Part shown: piece after piece, positions 27,901-37,727 of the stretch
Numbering within the stretch: the first letter of the stretch is position 1
Layout: each line of letters begins with the position of its first letter
Assembly (NCBI RefSeq): GCF_963667735.1
Contig: NZ_OY763919.1
Location: 2,171,539 to 2,235,538, forward strand
Source: an uncultured Methanoregula sp.
GTDB lineage: Archaea; Halobacteriota; Methanomicrobia; Methanomicrobiales; Methanospirillaceae
Length of the DNA: 64,000 nucleotides
Reading direction: 5' to 3'
Made by a program: the position numbers and the translations under genes
Notes under the pieces: model-generated
Database searches by the model: none
What the model saw: the letters and a program-made list of their open reading frames with translations, nothing else
Told to the model about the DNA's origin: nothing

Positions 27901-29067
27901 TCAATTATGTATATGATATATTTCCTCGCAAAATACTTTTAGTTTCTTCATTTTTATCTGCCAGTCCAAATGTTTGGATGCATACATTCTCATCTTTTGT
28001 GGGTGATCCGTATCTATGAGTACGCAATTTGCAAATTCGACAACATTTTCAATTTCTATCGCTTTTTCATTCGCAGGAATTTTAAAAATATAATCAAAAT
28101 CATTAGAGAAATCGGGATCGGGACATGCCATTAAATATGGGATACCTCGAGCGCAATACTCCCGAGCCTTCAAGGTTGAGGCTTCTGTAAGACCGATTCG
28201 ATGGATGCCAAGGCTGCCAATAGCGATATGGCAAATATTAAAGAAATAATCCAGATCTTGACCTGTTTTTGCCCCATGAAATATTATTTTATTTGTGAGG
28301 TTGAGCTCATTGGTTAATTTTTTTAATTGTGGTATTTCGGTTCCTCCGCCCACGATATGAAGCGTAACTTTAACTGGACCCCCATAACTCCCCACCCCCA
28401 TTATTAATCTATCAAGCCCATGCCATCGACTAACGTAGGCAACACAGAGTAGGTTGAGGGTTTCTCCATTAAATCGTGGCGGAGTCCTAACACTCACCGA
28501 TGCAACGTCAATTCCGTTTCCAATCGTTATATGAGGTTTTTTTGGGTTACCTGAACGAGTTAATTCATATCGGGTAATCTCATTTGTAACTCCAACAATT
28601 CCATCCGTGTATCGACGAATAGCATTTCCATACAATAAATCATTGATTAGACCCAAATAACTTCGGTTAATCCAAAGTTCACCCCTCTCTTTAGTCTGAT
28701 ATTCAACAATAATTTTGCATTTTCTCGGTTGTTTCAAAATATTGCGTATTATTCTTGAGGGTGTGGGTTTTCTTGTATAAAGAATATCTCCGGTACCTAG
28801 CGTTCCAATAATTTGTTTATAAGCATTATCACAAAGGGTATTGCGCCGTATTTTACCTAGGATAGTATCGGGTGAACGTAATTCTAATGAGGGAATAATA
28901 ATTTTTCTGACATGTTGTTCAGCTGGAGTAATATCCTCCGCTCCTGTTATTGAAAGAATTTCAGAATCCAATCCGATATAATTTAAGCACATTACTTGCG
29001 ATAATAATTTTTTTTGTACACCGGATACAGCATTTCCAAAAAAAATAGCAACGTAATTTAACTTCAT
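27901..29067 (-). CDS. GT4-like glycosyltransferase
   Basis: A 388-residue GT-B protein. The C-terminal half shows NLLCVAYVSRWHGLDRLIMGV, TLHIVGGGTEIPQLKKL, IIFHGAKTGQDLD and IGSLGIHRIGLTEASTLKAREY, then CARGIPYLMACPDPDF. This is the donor-binding layout of GT4 enzymes, with a variant E-x7-E region (LTEASTLKAREY). The N-terminal half has VAIFFGNAVSGVQKKLLSQV, a glycine-rich loop, and ILYTRKPTPS. It stands alone on the minus strand, convergent with the membrane protein gene (15-base gap) and divergent from the methyltransferase gene. Donor and acceptor are unknown. Confidence 0.75.
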   Translation of the reverse strand: MKLNYVAIFFGNAVSGVQKKLLSQVMCLNYIGLDSEILSITGAEDITPAEQHVRKIIIPSLELRSPDTILGKIRRNTLCDNAYKQIIGTLGTGDILYTRKPTPSRIIRNILKQPRKCKIIVEYQTKERGELWINRSYLGLINDLLYGNAIRRYTDGIVGVTNEITRYELTRSGNPKKPHITIGNGIDVASVSVRTPPRFNGETLNLLCVAYVSRWHGLDRLIMGVGSYGGPVKVTLHIVGGGTEIPQLKKLTNELNLTNKIIFHGAKTGQDLDYFFNICHIAIGSLGIHRIGLTEASTLKAREYCARGIPYLMACPDPDFSNDFDYIFKIPANEKAIEIENVVEFANCVLIDTDHPQKMRMYASKHLDWQIKMKKLKVFCEEIYHIHN

Positions 29068-29298
29068 AATTTCACATCAAATAATTAGGTCATAGTATTC
29101 TCAATCAAATTTGAATATTTATTTAGCTTATCTTATCTCTTGATAGATAAATCTCATGGGCCATAATTTCCTAAAACCTGATCTCAGAGAATTAATATAA
29201 AAAATTTAAAAAATATTAATATTGATTATCACAACGGTGAAAAATAAAAAGAAATTTATCTTATTGTGAACCTGACTTATGTTTGAGATTAGATCGTA

Positions 29299-30261
29299 AT
29301 GGCAGCAATATTATCAAATTTGGAAATAATTGGGGGTACTCTCAAACGAAATTTGATTGGAATACGGAAAGGGAGAACCGGTGGAACTAATTCAGCTCGC
29401 TATTGTTATTCTGTTTGGTTTAGACATTTAACATGGATGTTTCAAAATGGTATTACAAATATCCCAGAAACTGTCGTAGAATTTGGTCCGGGGGATTCAA
29501 TTGGAATTGGGTTATGTGCATTATTATCCGGTGTAAAAAAATATTATGCACTAGATGCCGTTATACATGTTGATGGTGCGAAAAACCAAGTTTTATTTAA
29601 CGAAATTGTTGAGTTGTTTAAAAAAAGGGCAAATATCCCAGATAATAGAGAATTTCCTCTTGTTCATCCAGTAATAGATGATTATCATTTCCCTTTTAAA
29701 ATAATCTCTGATGATCAAATTCTAATTAACCTGAGTGATGCCAGAATTAATCAAATTCGGAAGGAATTAATCAATTTCAATAATATTGAAAACAAATTTA
29801 TACGATATATAGCCCCATGGAATACTATTGAAGATATAAAACAAAATTCAATTGATATGATTTATTCACAGGCTGTTCTGGAACATATTGATGATCCTGC
29901 CGCGGTTTACGAAGTAATGTATAATTGGGCAAAACCGGGAGGTGTAATCTCTCATGAGATCGATTTTAAATGTCATGGTCTTGCAACTGAGTGGAATGGC
30001 CATTGGGGTTATTCTGATTGGGTATGGAAATTGATTAGGGGCAGATCAGATTATTTAATTAATAGATATCCTCATTCATTCCATATTCGCAATATAAAAA
30101 AATGTGGATACAAAATACTCTGTGATAATTATATGATGGTGGAATCAACAATCCAGAAAAAGCAAATTAATAAAAAAATGCTTCAATATTTTGAAGACGA
30201 TGATTTGTTTATCCCTTCCGCATTTATTCAAGCGATTAAACCTACAAATCAGAGCAATTGA
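29299..30261 (+). CDS. Class I SAM-dependent methyltransferase
   Basis: A 320-residue protein with a Rossmann-like methyltransferase core. Motif I is VVEFGPGDSIGIGLCALL, motif II YALDAV, and motif IV SIDMIYSQAVLEHIDDP, with AKPGGVISHEID after it. An insert of about 90 residues between motifs II and IV (from VIHVDGAKNQ to NTIEDIKQN) is long for the family. The 'S-Q-A-V-L-E-H' motif is typical of small-molecule or glycan methyltransferases. In this setting it could cap or decorate the glycan, and a terminal methyl group would suit the Wzt C-terminal domain, but that link is speculative. It lies between the two IS256 copies. Confidence 0.75.
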   Translation: MAAILSNLEIIGGTLKRNLIGIRKGRTGGTNSARYCYSVWFRHLTWMFQNGITNIPETVVEFGPGDSIGIGLCALLSGVKKYYALDAVIHVDGAKNQVLFNEIVELFKKRANIPDNREFPLVHPVIDDYHFPFKIISDDQILINLSDARINQIRKELINFNNIENKFIRYIAPWNTIEDIKQNSIDMIYSQAVLEHIDDPAAVYEVMYNWAKPGGVISHEIDFKCHGLATEWNGHWGYSDWVWKLIRGRSDYLINRYPHSFHIRNIKKCGYKILCDNYMMVESTIQKKQINKKMLQYFEDDDLFIPSAFIQAIKPTNQSN

Positions 30262-30479
30262 TGCTGCAACTTCACCCTTTTTGTTAACGTTTAGATTATC
30301 GACATGTTTGTTTAAAGGAGATAATAGTGAATAAGCATCCCTCTTTAAATTATTTTTATATATTAATAAAAATATATTTTTAATTACGCTTTGATTAAGG
30401 TTATTTAATTTTTAATTAATCGGATCTCATTTTTTTATGCAGTTTCTATCATGAAAAAAACCGGAAAATCCGCTCATAA

Positions 30480-31738
30480 GGTAGTGAATAGGAAGTGCTG
30501 TAAAAGAGAAGATGCCCTAAATCCAATAGTGAATTGGCAAAACAAAGAGGAACAGGGCAACGAATCTAATAGACATCGTACTAAATTACCTTACCGATAA
30601 CGATAATGGAATGCAACAACTCCTCCCCTGGTTTCTGAACGATGTGATGATTGAGGAAGTGGCTCAGCAGGCGGGAGTACCGCGATACGCGAGATCGAGT
30701 TCGCGAAGAGCGCACCGGAACGGGTACCGGCAGCGATTACTTAAGACAAGATTTGGGGAATTCATTCTCCAGAAACCGCAGTTGAGAGAAATCCCATTTG
30801 AGACCAAAGTCTTTGACTGGTACTCCCGGGCCGAGAAGGCCCTTGTGAACGCGATTATCGAATCGTATCTTCAGGGAGTATCAACACGAAATGTCGAGAC
30901 GGTTGTCTCACATCTGGGTATCAACCAGCTCTCGGCCTCCTATGTCTCGAAAGGTGGTTGGGAACTCGATATAAAAGGCCAGGAGTTTATGTAGAAAACT
31001 CTCGACTCGTATTACCAGCATCTATTCGTTTATGCATCGTATTTCAAAGTCCGGGACGAGACCCGGTATATCAACAAAGCTCTCTCCTTGATTGTCGAGG
31101 TCAGGACCGATGGCCACCGGGAGATCCTGGCAGCCCAGGTAGCTGATGCAGAGCATGGACTTACATGGGAGGGGATGTTCTCTGACCTGAAAGAGTACAG
31201 TCTCACCAGAGTTGATCTGCTCATATCAGATGATCATACTGGTATCCAGTCGGCATTCAGGAGAATGTTCCCGGGCTCTTCATGGCTGATGTGTCACGTC
31301 CACTTTATCCAGGCAGTTCTCAGAAAAGTTCCCAGGACATATCACAAGGAGATCGATGAGACCCTCAAAGAATGTCTCTCGGATACGGATAAGTTGCTCG
31401 ACTATGCAGCTTAACTTGATAAACGCGGATTTTCCCGGGCTACTGATACGATTCACCGGTTCCATCACGGGTTGATGAATTGCCGTTCATTTCCTCCCCG
31501 GAGTTTTGGAAAAAGATCCGAACTACCAATCTCCTGGAACGAGTCATCAGGGAACTTCAACGGCGGAGTAAACAGATTTAGGCTTTTCCCAGCGATGCTT
31601 CGCTGCTCAGACTTGTCGGATCTATTCTTATCGATATTAAAGAGGAATGTATCACCGGTAGCCAGTATTTATCTTTGAAGAGCAAGATGATCTCTTTGGA
31701 TACTGATGCAGATTTTACAGCAATATAGTGACGCGACC
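30480..31738 (+). mobile_element. IS256-family insertion sequence, copy 2 (defective)
   Basis: A 1259-bp element similar to copy 1. Its terminal inverted repeats are at 30480-30505 (GGTAGTG...TGCTGTAAAA) and 31713-31738 (reverse complement GGTCGCGT...TGCTGTAAAA). The transposase is split into frames 30611-30994 (SSRRAHRNGYRQRLLKTRFG, QGVSTRNVETVVSHLG), 31088-31414 (LLISDDHTGI, CHVHFIQAVLRKVP) and a degraded tail with NLLERVI. Stops and frameshifts near 30990, 31410 and 31500 inactivate it. The flanks read CTCATAA before and CTCAATAA after, a possible decayed 8-bp target duplication. Confidence 0.82.
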
Positions 31739-31800
31739 CTCAATAATTTATGGATTCTTGTTTATGTAGGAAAATTATGAGATATCGATATTTTTAAACA

Positions 31801-32946
31801 TCATTTGTATTGAAGATATAAATCCAAAAGTCTGTTTGAAATAATATCTGATTTCCATCTGTTATTAGCTTTAGATTTTCCGTTTTGGGTAAATTTATCC
31901 ATTAATTTTTGAGATCCGAGAACATTTGAGATGGTTAGGGCAATTAACTCAATGTCGTTTGGTTTTATAATCATACCATCTTCCGCATGAGTGATCATAT
32001 ATTTCACCCCCCCCACATCCGAAGCAATTACTGGAATTCCACATGCCATTGCCTCGGCTATTGCCATTGGTGTTGTCTCTTGTAACGAAGTAAGGCAAAG
32101 TAATGAAGCGTTTGCATAGATCTCTAATAATCTGTCATGTGAAATCGACCCTAAAATAAAAACATTTTCGTTGAGCTGAAATTTATCGATTAATTTTTTG
32201 AGATAGTTACAGTATTCAATATCAACAATGCTACCAGTAAATATTACTTTACAATCAAATCCTCGTTTATTTACCAAATCTACTGCTTTAATCAACGCTT
32301 CTTGGTTTTTACGTCGTGTTATAGAACCCGGGCAAATAATGATATTATCTTTTTTTTCGGTTCGTTTTATTTGAAAAAAGGATTCGGATATTGGATTTTC
32401 AATTATTATACTACGATCTTGAGAAATACCCCCAATGCTGTTAAATTCATCAATAACATAGGGGGATATAGCAATAATTCGATTAATACGATCTTTAAGC
32501 CATTTAATTCTCATGACGCTAATGGAATATGCAACATTATCGAAATTGTTTGATACAAAATTCCTCTCTTTCCAGAACATACCATGAACCGTGAGAAATG
32601 TTGTTTTTTTTAGTAAAACACTGGCAACAGCATTTTGGAGGATATGCGAGTGAATTATATCGGTTTTTTTTAATTGCAGCTGTCTTATCATTGCTTGAAA
32701 ATCACCTGTAATGCTTACGGGACAATAATTTTTATAAAAATTCAATTTAATATTTGAATATTCTGGATCAATAACTGATGTTAATTTGATGTTATTCCCT
32801 TTATTTGATAGAATAGTTAAATGAACATCGTTTGTTTCCAACCTTTTATGTATTAATTTAAATCCCTGAATTGTATTAGATGCAACGCTCTCTGGTCCAC
32901 CATATGGTGTGGATGGATGATAAGGAAGAGCAAGACATATATTCAT
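31801..32946 (-). CDS. GT4-family glycosyltransferase
   Basis: A 381-residue GT-B glycosyltransferase, full length. It opens with MNICLALPYHPSTPYGGPE, the glycine-rich acceptor loop. The middle has DIIHSHILQNA and FLTVHGMFW. The C-terminal half has IICPGSITRRKNQEALIKAV, NVFILGSISHDRLLEIYANASLLC, LTSLQETTPMAIAEAMACG and IPVIASDVGGVKYMI, including the two donor-binding Glu residues. It is the last gene of the minus-strand glycan run. AGGATTGAT precedes its ATG. It is convergent with the IS256 copy that ends 62 bases away. Confidence 0.85.
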   Translation of the reverse strand: MNICLALPYHPSTPYGGPESVASNTIQGFKLIHKRLETNDVHLTILSNKGNNIKLTSVIDPEYSNIKLNFYKNYCPVSITGDFQAMIRQLQLKKTDIIHSHILQNAVASVLLKKTTFLTVHGMFWKERNFVSNNFDNVAYSISVMRIKWLKDRINRIIAISPYVIDEFNSIGGISQDRSIIIENPISESFFQIKRTEKKDNIIICPGSITRRKNQEALIKAVDLVNKRGFDCKVIFTGSIVDIEYCNYLKKLIDKFQLNENVFILGSISHDRLLEIYANASLLCLTSLQETTPMAIAEAMACGIPVIASDVGGVKYMITHAEDGMIIKPNDIELIALTISNVLGSQKLMDKFTQNGKSKANNRWKSDIISNRLLDLYLQYK

Positions 32947-33050
32947 TTAATCAATCCTTTATTTGTTTGAATAAATTCTATTTCTTTTCTGTAACTATCT
33001 ATGTGAATATATAACTATTAACATTCAATCATGTATAATTCTCCACGTTA

Positions 33051-34241
33051 TCAATCCAAACTTTTTAGATAGATTTGAACAATTTCCTCTACGATTTTTT
33101 CCCAGGTGAATTTGTTCCCATAATCAAGTATTTTTTCCTGGTTCCATTCTTTATTTATTGCAGATAGAATCTTCGTAGCTAAACCATTTGGGTCTGTAGA
33201 TTCGATTAACATACCGTAGTCATCAGAAATTATTATCTCCGATACACCCCCGACATTTGTCCCGATAAATGGTTTCCCGCATCCAAGACATTCAAACATT
33301 ACCGTCGGATTACCCTCACTAAGGCTGGGGAGAACAAATATGTCACAGGTGTTCATCCAATCAGGGAGCATTTCATTCGGCACAGGACCGAGTAATTTTA
33401 CACACCCCTGAATGGATCGTTGATTTATCTGTTGAGATAATTTTTTCTTCTCAGGGCCAGCCCCCCCAATAAAACAGAGTACATCACTCCTTTGCTTATA
33501 GACAATTTCCATTGCATCGATCAGATAATTAAAACCCTTTCGTTTGATTAAATTTCCCAGAGTGAAAATTATTTTCTTGTCTAGTGGTAAACCCAATTGC
33601 TTTCTAGCTGACACAGTATCGATGGGATGAAAATCCGGAGAAAATCCATTAGGGATTGAATATATTTTAGTGTTGAATTGTTTTAAAAGAGGAATGTCTT
33701 TTTTATTTACTCGGATGAGTGCATTCGCCTCACTCCAGACCGCATTCATAAGGGGGTGGTCCATCTTAACTTCATTCGCAAGCCAATCACCATTCTCGTG
33801 AATTGTGGTTATTACTGGTGTTCCGAATTTACGTTTTAAAAGAATTCCTATATATCCGGATGGCCATGTAAAATGAGCATGAATTATGTCAAAATGAATA
33901 TTTTTTTGTTTTATTGTTTTTTCAACAATTTTCATACGATTATCTATAAGTATTACACTCAACCAATCGATTGGAATGTATATACATCTTGGATAATATA
34001 CTTCAACATTATCATAAGAATAATCTTTACAGAGCTTATCTCTTTTAAGATACCCCAAGGATTGAAATACAGGTGCAATAACAATAACCTTTTTAAAATA
34101 TTGTTTTAATTCGGCTACTTGATACTTGACGAAAGTTTCCGAAATTAAAGAATCATCTCTATTTGGATATGATGGCGTGAGAATTAAAAGGTTTTTATCC
34201 TTTAATTCCTCTTGGAATTTTTCTTTTTTAACTATCATCAC
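33051..34241 (-). CDS. GT4-family glycosyltransferase
   Basis: A 396-residue GT-B glycosyltransferase. It shows LLILTPSYPNRDDSLISETFV at the start with some family variation, FDIIHAHFTWPSGYIG, PVITTIHENGDW, KKIIFTLGNLIKRKGFNYLI, VLCFIGGAGPEKKKL, VKLLGPVPNEMLPDWMNTCDIFVLPS and LSEGNPTVMFECLGCGKPFIG, with both donor-site Glu residues (E-G-N-P-x4-E). The layout is close to archaeal and bacterial exopolysaccharide transferases. It sits 104 bases upstream of the 32946 gene start in the same direction, and 84 bases after the DUF354-like gene. Substrates are unknown. Confidence 0.85.
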   Translation of the reverse strand: MMIVKKEKFQEELKDKNLLILTPSYPNRDDSLISETFVKYQVAELKQYFKKVIVIAPVFQSLGYLKRDKLCKDYSYDNVEVYYPRCIYIPIDWLSVILIDNRMKIVEKTIKQKNIHFDIIHAHFTWPSGYIGILLKRKFGTPVITTIHENGDWLANEVKMDHPLMNAVWSEANALIRVNKKDIPLLKQFNTKIYSIPNGFSPDFHPIDTVSARKQLGLPLDKKIIFTLGNLIKRKGFNYLIDAMEIVYKQRSDVLCFIGGAGPEKKKLSQQINQRSIQGCVKLLGPVPNEMLPDWMNTCDIFVLPSLSEGNPTVMFECLGCGKPFIGTNVGGVSEIIISDDYGMLIESTDPNGLATKILSAINKEWNQEKILDYGNKFTWEKIVEEIVQIYLKSLD

Positions 34242-34325
34242 AATTCTCGATAAACAAATGTGATCGGATTGTCAAGCAAATAATCTCTTATCTTTAGAGA
34301 AATTCACAATATTGTTATCGATTTC

Positions 34326-35435
34326 TTAAGATCCCTCATTTTTACCTTTTGGAGTCCTGAATTGTTCCTGAAAATATGGATCATTTTTAATCCGTGTTAA
34401 GCTCCCTGGATAGTTATCAATGAACCAAATAATTAACTTCGTAACATCAATTTTATCACTAAGTAATTTTTGCCGCTTTTGTTTTCCTTTAATACGCAGA
34501 TCAGGATCTTTCAATAATTCTATTGCTTTATTAAGAACTCCCTTTTCCATCTCATGTGTATCTGAAATTGTATAAATTAAATTATATCTTTCTTCTTCCT
34601 CATTAGTATAACCTAACCTTAATGTATTAACATAAATCGCATGCGTACCAAGAACTGCGCATTCAGATGCGGTTGTTGATCCCTCCCCGATGTAAAGTGT
34701 TGAGAAATAAAGAATGTCATGGAGTTTTTCCGGAGAAATCTGAATCCTGTGATGTTCAAGTTCAGGAGGTAGAGGTCCTTCCGAGGTGATCAAGATACGA
34801 CCATAGGGTTCAAGAGCTTCAACCAGACTCACTTTATCGTGGATACCTCGTTGCCCAACATCATGATGTGCATCCCATGCGATAAATCTGATAATAATAA
34901 TTTTTTCATTCTCTTCTATTTGAAGATCTTTAAGCGTTTGTAGATTGGGTTGAAAATGTTTCGGATGTAAATAAAACAATTCCTTATATGCATCCAAGCG
35001 AAGTTGTTTTTTTCCCAGGCTCTTCATAAAACAAGATGGAGTCAATATGACCTCTGAAAATAACTTGCATATCATGAGAGAGAATCGGGCATGTTCTGTA
35101 TCCGTGAACAAGATATGAGGTTTTCTCAATAAAAAACTGTTAATTGACATCATTGGCGAAGCTCTGCCAATAAACATATCCGGTTTGTATTTACAGGATA
35201 TTAAGAAAATTTTAAGAGTGGTTCCTAGAAAAATGAAACCTTTTTCTATAATGTTTTTTCCTGATGATTTCGATACAATCTCATAGGGGATTCCAAAAAT
35301 GTTGAGCAATTCAAGGTCACGATCTTTATTTATAGCAACAACTTTTATTATGTGCCCTTTTTTCTCAAGTTCTTTAATCACATATCTAAACTGGTGTGCC
35401 CACGCCGGATGTTCAATGGAAAGGATAATTTTCAT
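34326..35435 (-). CDS. DUF354-type GT-B-like protein
   Basis: A 369-residue protein of the archaeal DUF354 family. The start MKIILSIEHPAWAHQFRYVI ('hP-x-H-x-h-F' acceptor loop), HIIKVVAINKD, YKPDMFIGRAS, HILFTDTEHAR, then IIIRFIAWDAHHDVGQRGI and LYIGEGSTTASECAVLG are the recurrent features. The second half resembles UDP-GlcNAc 2-epimerase/MurG-like GT-B domains, so it probably binds a nucleotide sugar, but the family has no settled reaction. It begins 12 bases after the fused amidotransferase gene, so both are likely translated from one message and may work on the same sugar. Confidence 0.72.
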   Translation of the reverse strand: MKIILSIEHPAWAHQFRYVIKELEKKGHIIKVVAINKDRDLELLNIFGIPYEIVSKSSGKNIIEKGFIFLGTTLKIFLISCKYKPDMFIGRASPMMSINSFLLRKPHILFTDTEHARFSLMICKLFSEVILTPSCFMKSLGKKQLRLDAYKELFYLHPKHFQPNLQTLKDLQIEENEKIIIIRFIAWDAHHDVGQRGIHDKVSLVEALEPYGRILITSEGPLPPELEHHRIQISPEKLHDILYFSTLYIGEGSTTASECAVLGTHAIYVNTLRLGYTNEEEERYNLIYTISDTHEMEKGVLNKAIELLKDPDLRIKGKQKRQKLLSDKIDVTKLIIWFIDNYPGSLTRIKNDPYFQEQFRTPKGKNEGS

Positions 35436-35447
35436 ATTTCAACTCTT

Positions 35448-37490
35448 TTAAGGAATGGAATATAATTTTGGTGCCGATTGAATAACCTGAATCGCTTCTT
35501 CTAGATTAAATCCTATTGTTTGAGCATACCATTCTAATGACTCAAATCGAGGATTATTTTCCTCAATTACCATTTTCAATCCTTGTTCTCTCGTGATCAG
35601 CCCTTCACGAATTTGATTACTTCTGAATGTATCAAATTCGCTAAATCCGGCAATAGTATAATAAATGTAATTATAAAATGCCGCAGTTCCGTCTCCAATT
35701 CTCCACGTTGTATTTGTATCACGAGCAATTTCCCAATTATACTCTTTTTTCAGAACATTGATTATTTCATTTTCAATCCATGGGATGTAACTGTAAAATT
35801 TTGTATTAATATCACTTAAACAATATGAAGAATAAAATGCATGCATTGTATCAAAAATCGAAGAATTGATGTAGGAGGGGTTTAATAAAAACTCTTTGCC
35901 ATAATAACTTGCTAAGTTGATTTTTTTATTTAAAGATATACTTGATAGTAAATCTTTACCCCTAGTATTCCCTTCCCGAATGCCACAAAAACCTAATTTA
36001 AATTCTGTTTTCTCATAAGGGCTTGCACCAGTAAAAACCAATGGGATTTTCATACGATCTTTGAGGATATGGGGATAATACATGAATTGTTTATCCCCAG
36101 CCATCAACAAGGGAACCATTCCCAAATCTGGCTTTTTTAACCAGGCCTCAATATTTTTTTTGATATTTTCTCGTTTTTTTGCGATATCAGCGGATATCAG
36201 AATTTGTTCAACACCCAGTTTCCCACAGACCCTTGCTTGATTTCTTCTTCCTAGATCGGTAATCATGCCCCAGTCATATGTAAAAGCTATTGGATTCATT
36301 CCCAGCTCCATTTTTATATAATGAAGCATATACGAACTATCCCGACCCCCACTGAAAGGAACAATACAATCGGGTTCTCCATCATCTCGCTTAAATGGGC
36401 TTACAAATTTTTTTAATTCATTATGACCTAAATATTCAATTTTTTTATAATCACGGCAATAATTGCATACGCCCTGTGAATCAAATGAAATAAATGGGAA
36501 TGTTTCCGGCAACAGACAGTTGGAACATCGTTTTATTTTTTTACCTATCTCTATTTTAGTCTCTAACATCCTTCGGACTCGATTTATGGATCCTGAATTA
36601 TTATGAACGTTTCCAGAATTCATTATCTTTGAAGGTAGATCCTGTTTTGGTGAAAGATCAATTATATCGCATATATGAAAAGGTTCAATTTTATCAATAT
36701 TTGCCGATTCTTTAGCAGATATCGAAAAATTTTGAATCCCTAACTGAGGCAAATCAATAATTAATCCTTCATTAGGAATGACTTTTTTAATTATGTCAAA
36801 TTCATCTTGTAGGTTTCCTTTGAGCGATTCTTCTAGAATGAACCTTTCTGAAGCAAAAATTAGACCCTCCTTTTTTTGATTTATTGTATAGTAAAGTGAA
36901 CCGGTATTTGATCCTAAAAATACTTGGAAATATTTTTTAAAAATTAAAGCTACTGATGCAGCTCCTTCAATAAGAGGAAATGTTTTCCTTGCAGCAAAAA
37001 TCATAGATTTGTCTTGTTCAAGGAATTTTTCGAATAATGTTAAAAAAATTTCTGTATCGACTTCATATTCGCGTTTCAAATCTGGAAAATCATTCCATAA
37101 TTGAAAATCGTTCACAATTATGCCATTGTGAACCCCAACAATATTGTTTTTTACAACCGGTTGATTATTATAATTAAATGCTTTTTCACCATTAGTGACC
37201 ATCCGGGTGTGACCGATTATTATAATCGGGTTCGGACCAATATGATTTTCATTTAAATTCTTATTTATTGCTATATCTAAAAAATTCGAAAATTCGTTTG
37301 ATTTTATTACTTGATTTGCAGCTAATTGTTGTTTATAAAGAAAAATATTTTTTGAAGTTCGGATTGTAATGCCGGTGCCTTCTTTTCCGCGAGATTCCGA
37401 AAATTTAAATAATTTTATTATTTGATTTCTAAGATGAATAATCGATTTATCAGACTGGTCCTTAATAATTATACCAAAAATTCCGCACAT
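35448..37490 (-). CDS. Class II glutaminase fused to WbpG/PseA-like sugar amidotransferase
   Basis: A 680-residue two-domain protein. Residues 1-260 are a class II glutamine amidotransferase with the intact nucleophile (MCGIFGIII), RGKEGTGI, GHTRMVTNG and VGVHNGIIVND. Residues about 310-680 are an N-acetyl-sugar amidotransferase of the WbpG/PseA/LegX kind: a CSNC...CNYC zinc-type cluster, the PP-loop CIVPFSGGRDSSYML, TYDWGMITDLG and VFTGASPYEKTEF. In known systems WbpG takes ammonia from a separate HisH/HisF-like pair and makes an acetamidino or amide group on a sugar. Here a different glutaminase class is fused in one chain. The likely product is an amidino- or amide-modified uronic or nonulosonic acid. 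The fusion is seen directly; the product is inferred. Confidence 0.82.
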   Translation of the reverse strand: MCGIFGIIIKDQSDKSIIHLRNQIIKLFKFSESRGKEGTGITIRTSKNIFLYKQQLAANQVIKSNEFSNFLDIAINKNLNENHIGPNPIIIIGHTRMVTNGEKAFNYNNQPVVKNNIVGVHNGIIVNDFQLWNDFPDLKREYEVDTEIFLTLFEKFLEQDKSMIFAARKTFPLIEGAASVALIFKKYFQVFLGSNTGSLYYTINQKKEGLIFASERFILEESLKGNLQDEFDIIKKVIPNEGLIIDLPQLGIQNFSISAKESANIDKIEPFHICDIIDLSPKQDLPSKIMNSGNVHNNSGSINRVRRMLETKIEIGKKIKRCSNCLLPETFPFISFDSQGVCNYCRDYKKIEYLGHNELKKFVSPFKRDDGEPDCIVPFSGGRDSSYMLHYIKMELGMNPIAFTYDWGMITDLGRRNQARVCGKLGVEQILISADIAKKRENIKKNIEAWLKKPDLGMVPLLMAGDKQFMYYPHILKDRMKIPLVFTGASPYEKTEFKLGFCGIREGNTRGKDLLSSISLNKKINLASYYGKEFLLNPSYINSSIFDTMHAFYSSYCLSDINTKFYSYIPWIENEIINVLKKEYNWEIARDTNTTWRIGDGTAAFYNYIYYTIAGFSEFDTFRSNQIREGLITREQGLKMVIEENNPRFESLEWYAQTIGFNLEEAIQVIQSAPKLYSIP

Positions 37491-37679
37491 TATGTTAATA
37501 TTAGATTTTTTATTAAATTAAAGTTTACTCCAGTCAGATTTAAAAATGATTGTTCTATTAAATTCATTGAAAAAAATTAATCACCGGCTCGATATTATAT
37601 TTCACACGAGGCATGATTTTGATGTGTCGTGCAAAGTATTCTGGTTTAAATTACTTCTTGAGAGAATCCTTTTATGTGC

Positions 37680-37710
37680 AGAATTTGTATATATTTATAT
37701 ATATTAATTC
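37680..37710 (-). promoter_or_regulatory. Possible promoter before the fused amidotransferase gene
   Basis: The 237-base gap between the DegT-like gene and the fused amidotransferase gene contains, read on the minus strand, AATATATATAAATATATA (about 37685-37705), a strong archaeal TATA-like stretch. It would give a leader of about 170 bases. It may start a separate transcript for genes 37490 to 31801. Because the whole region is AT-rich, the match is weak evidence. Confidence 0.3.
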
Positions 37711-37727
37711 AAAATGTCACTATCTTT

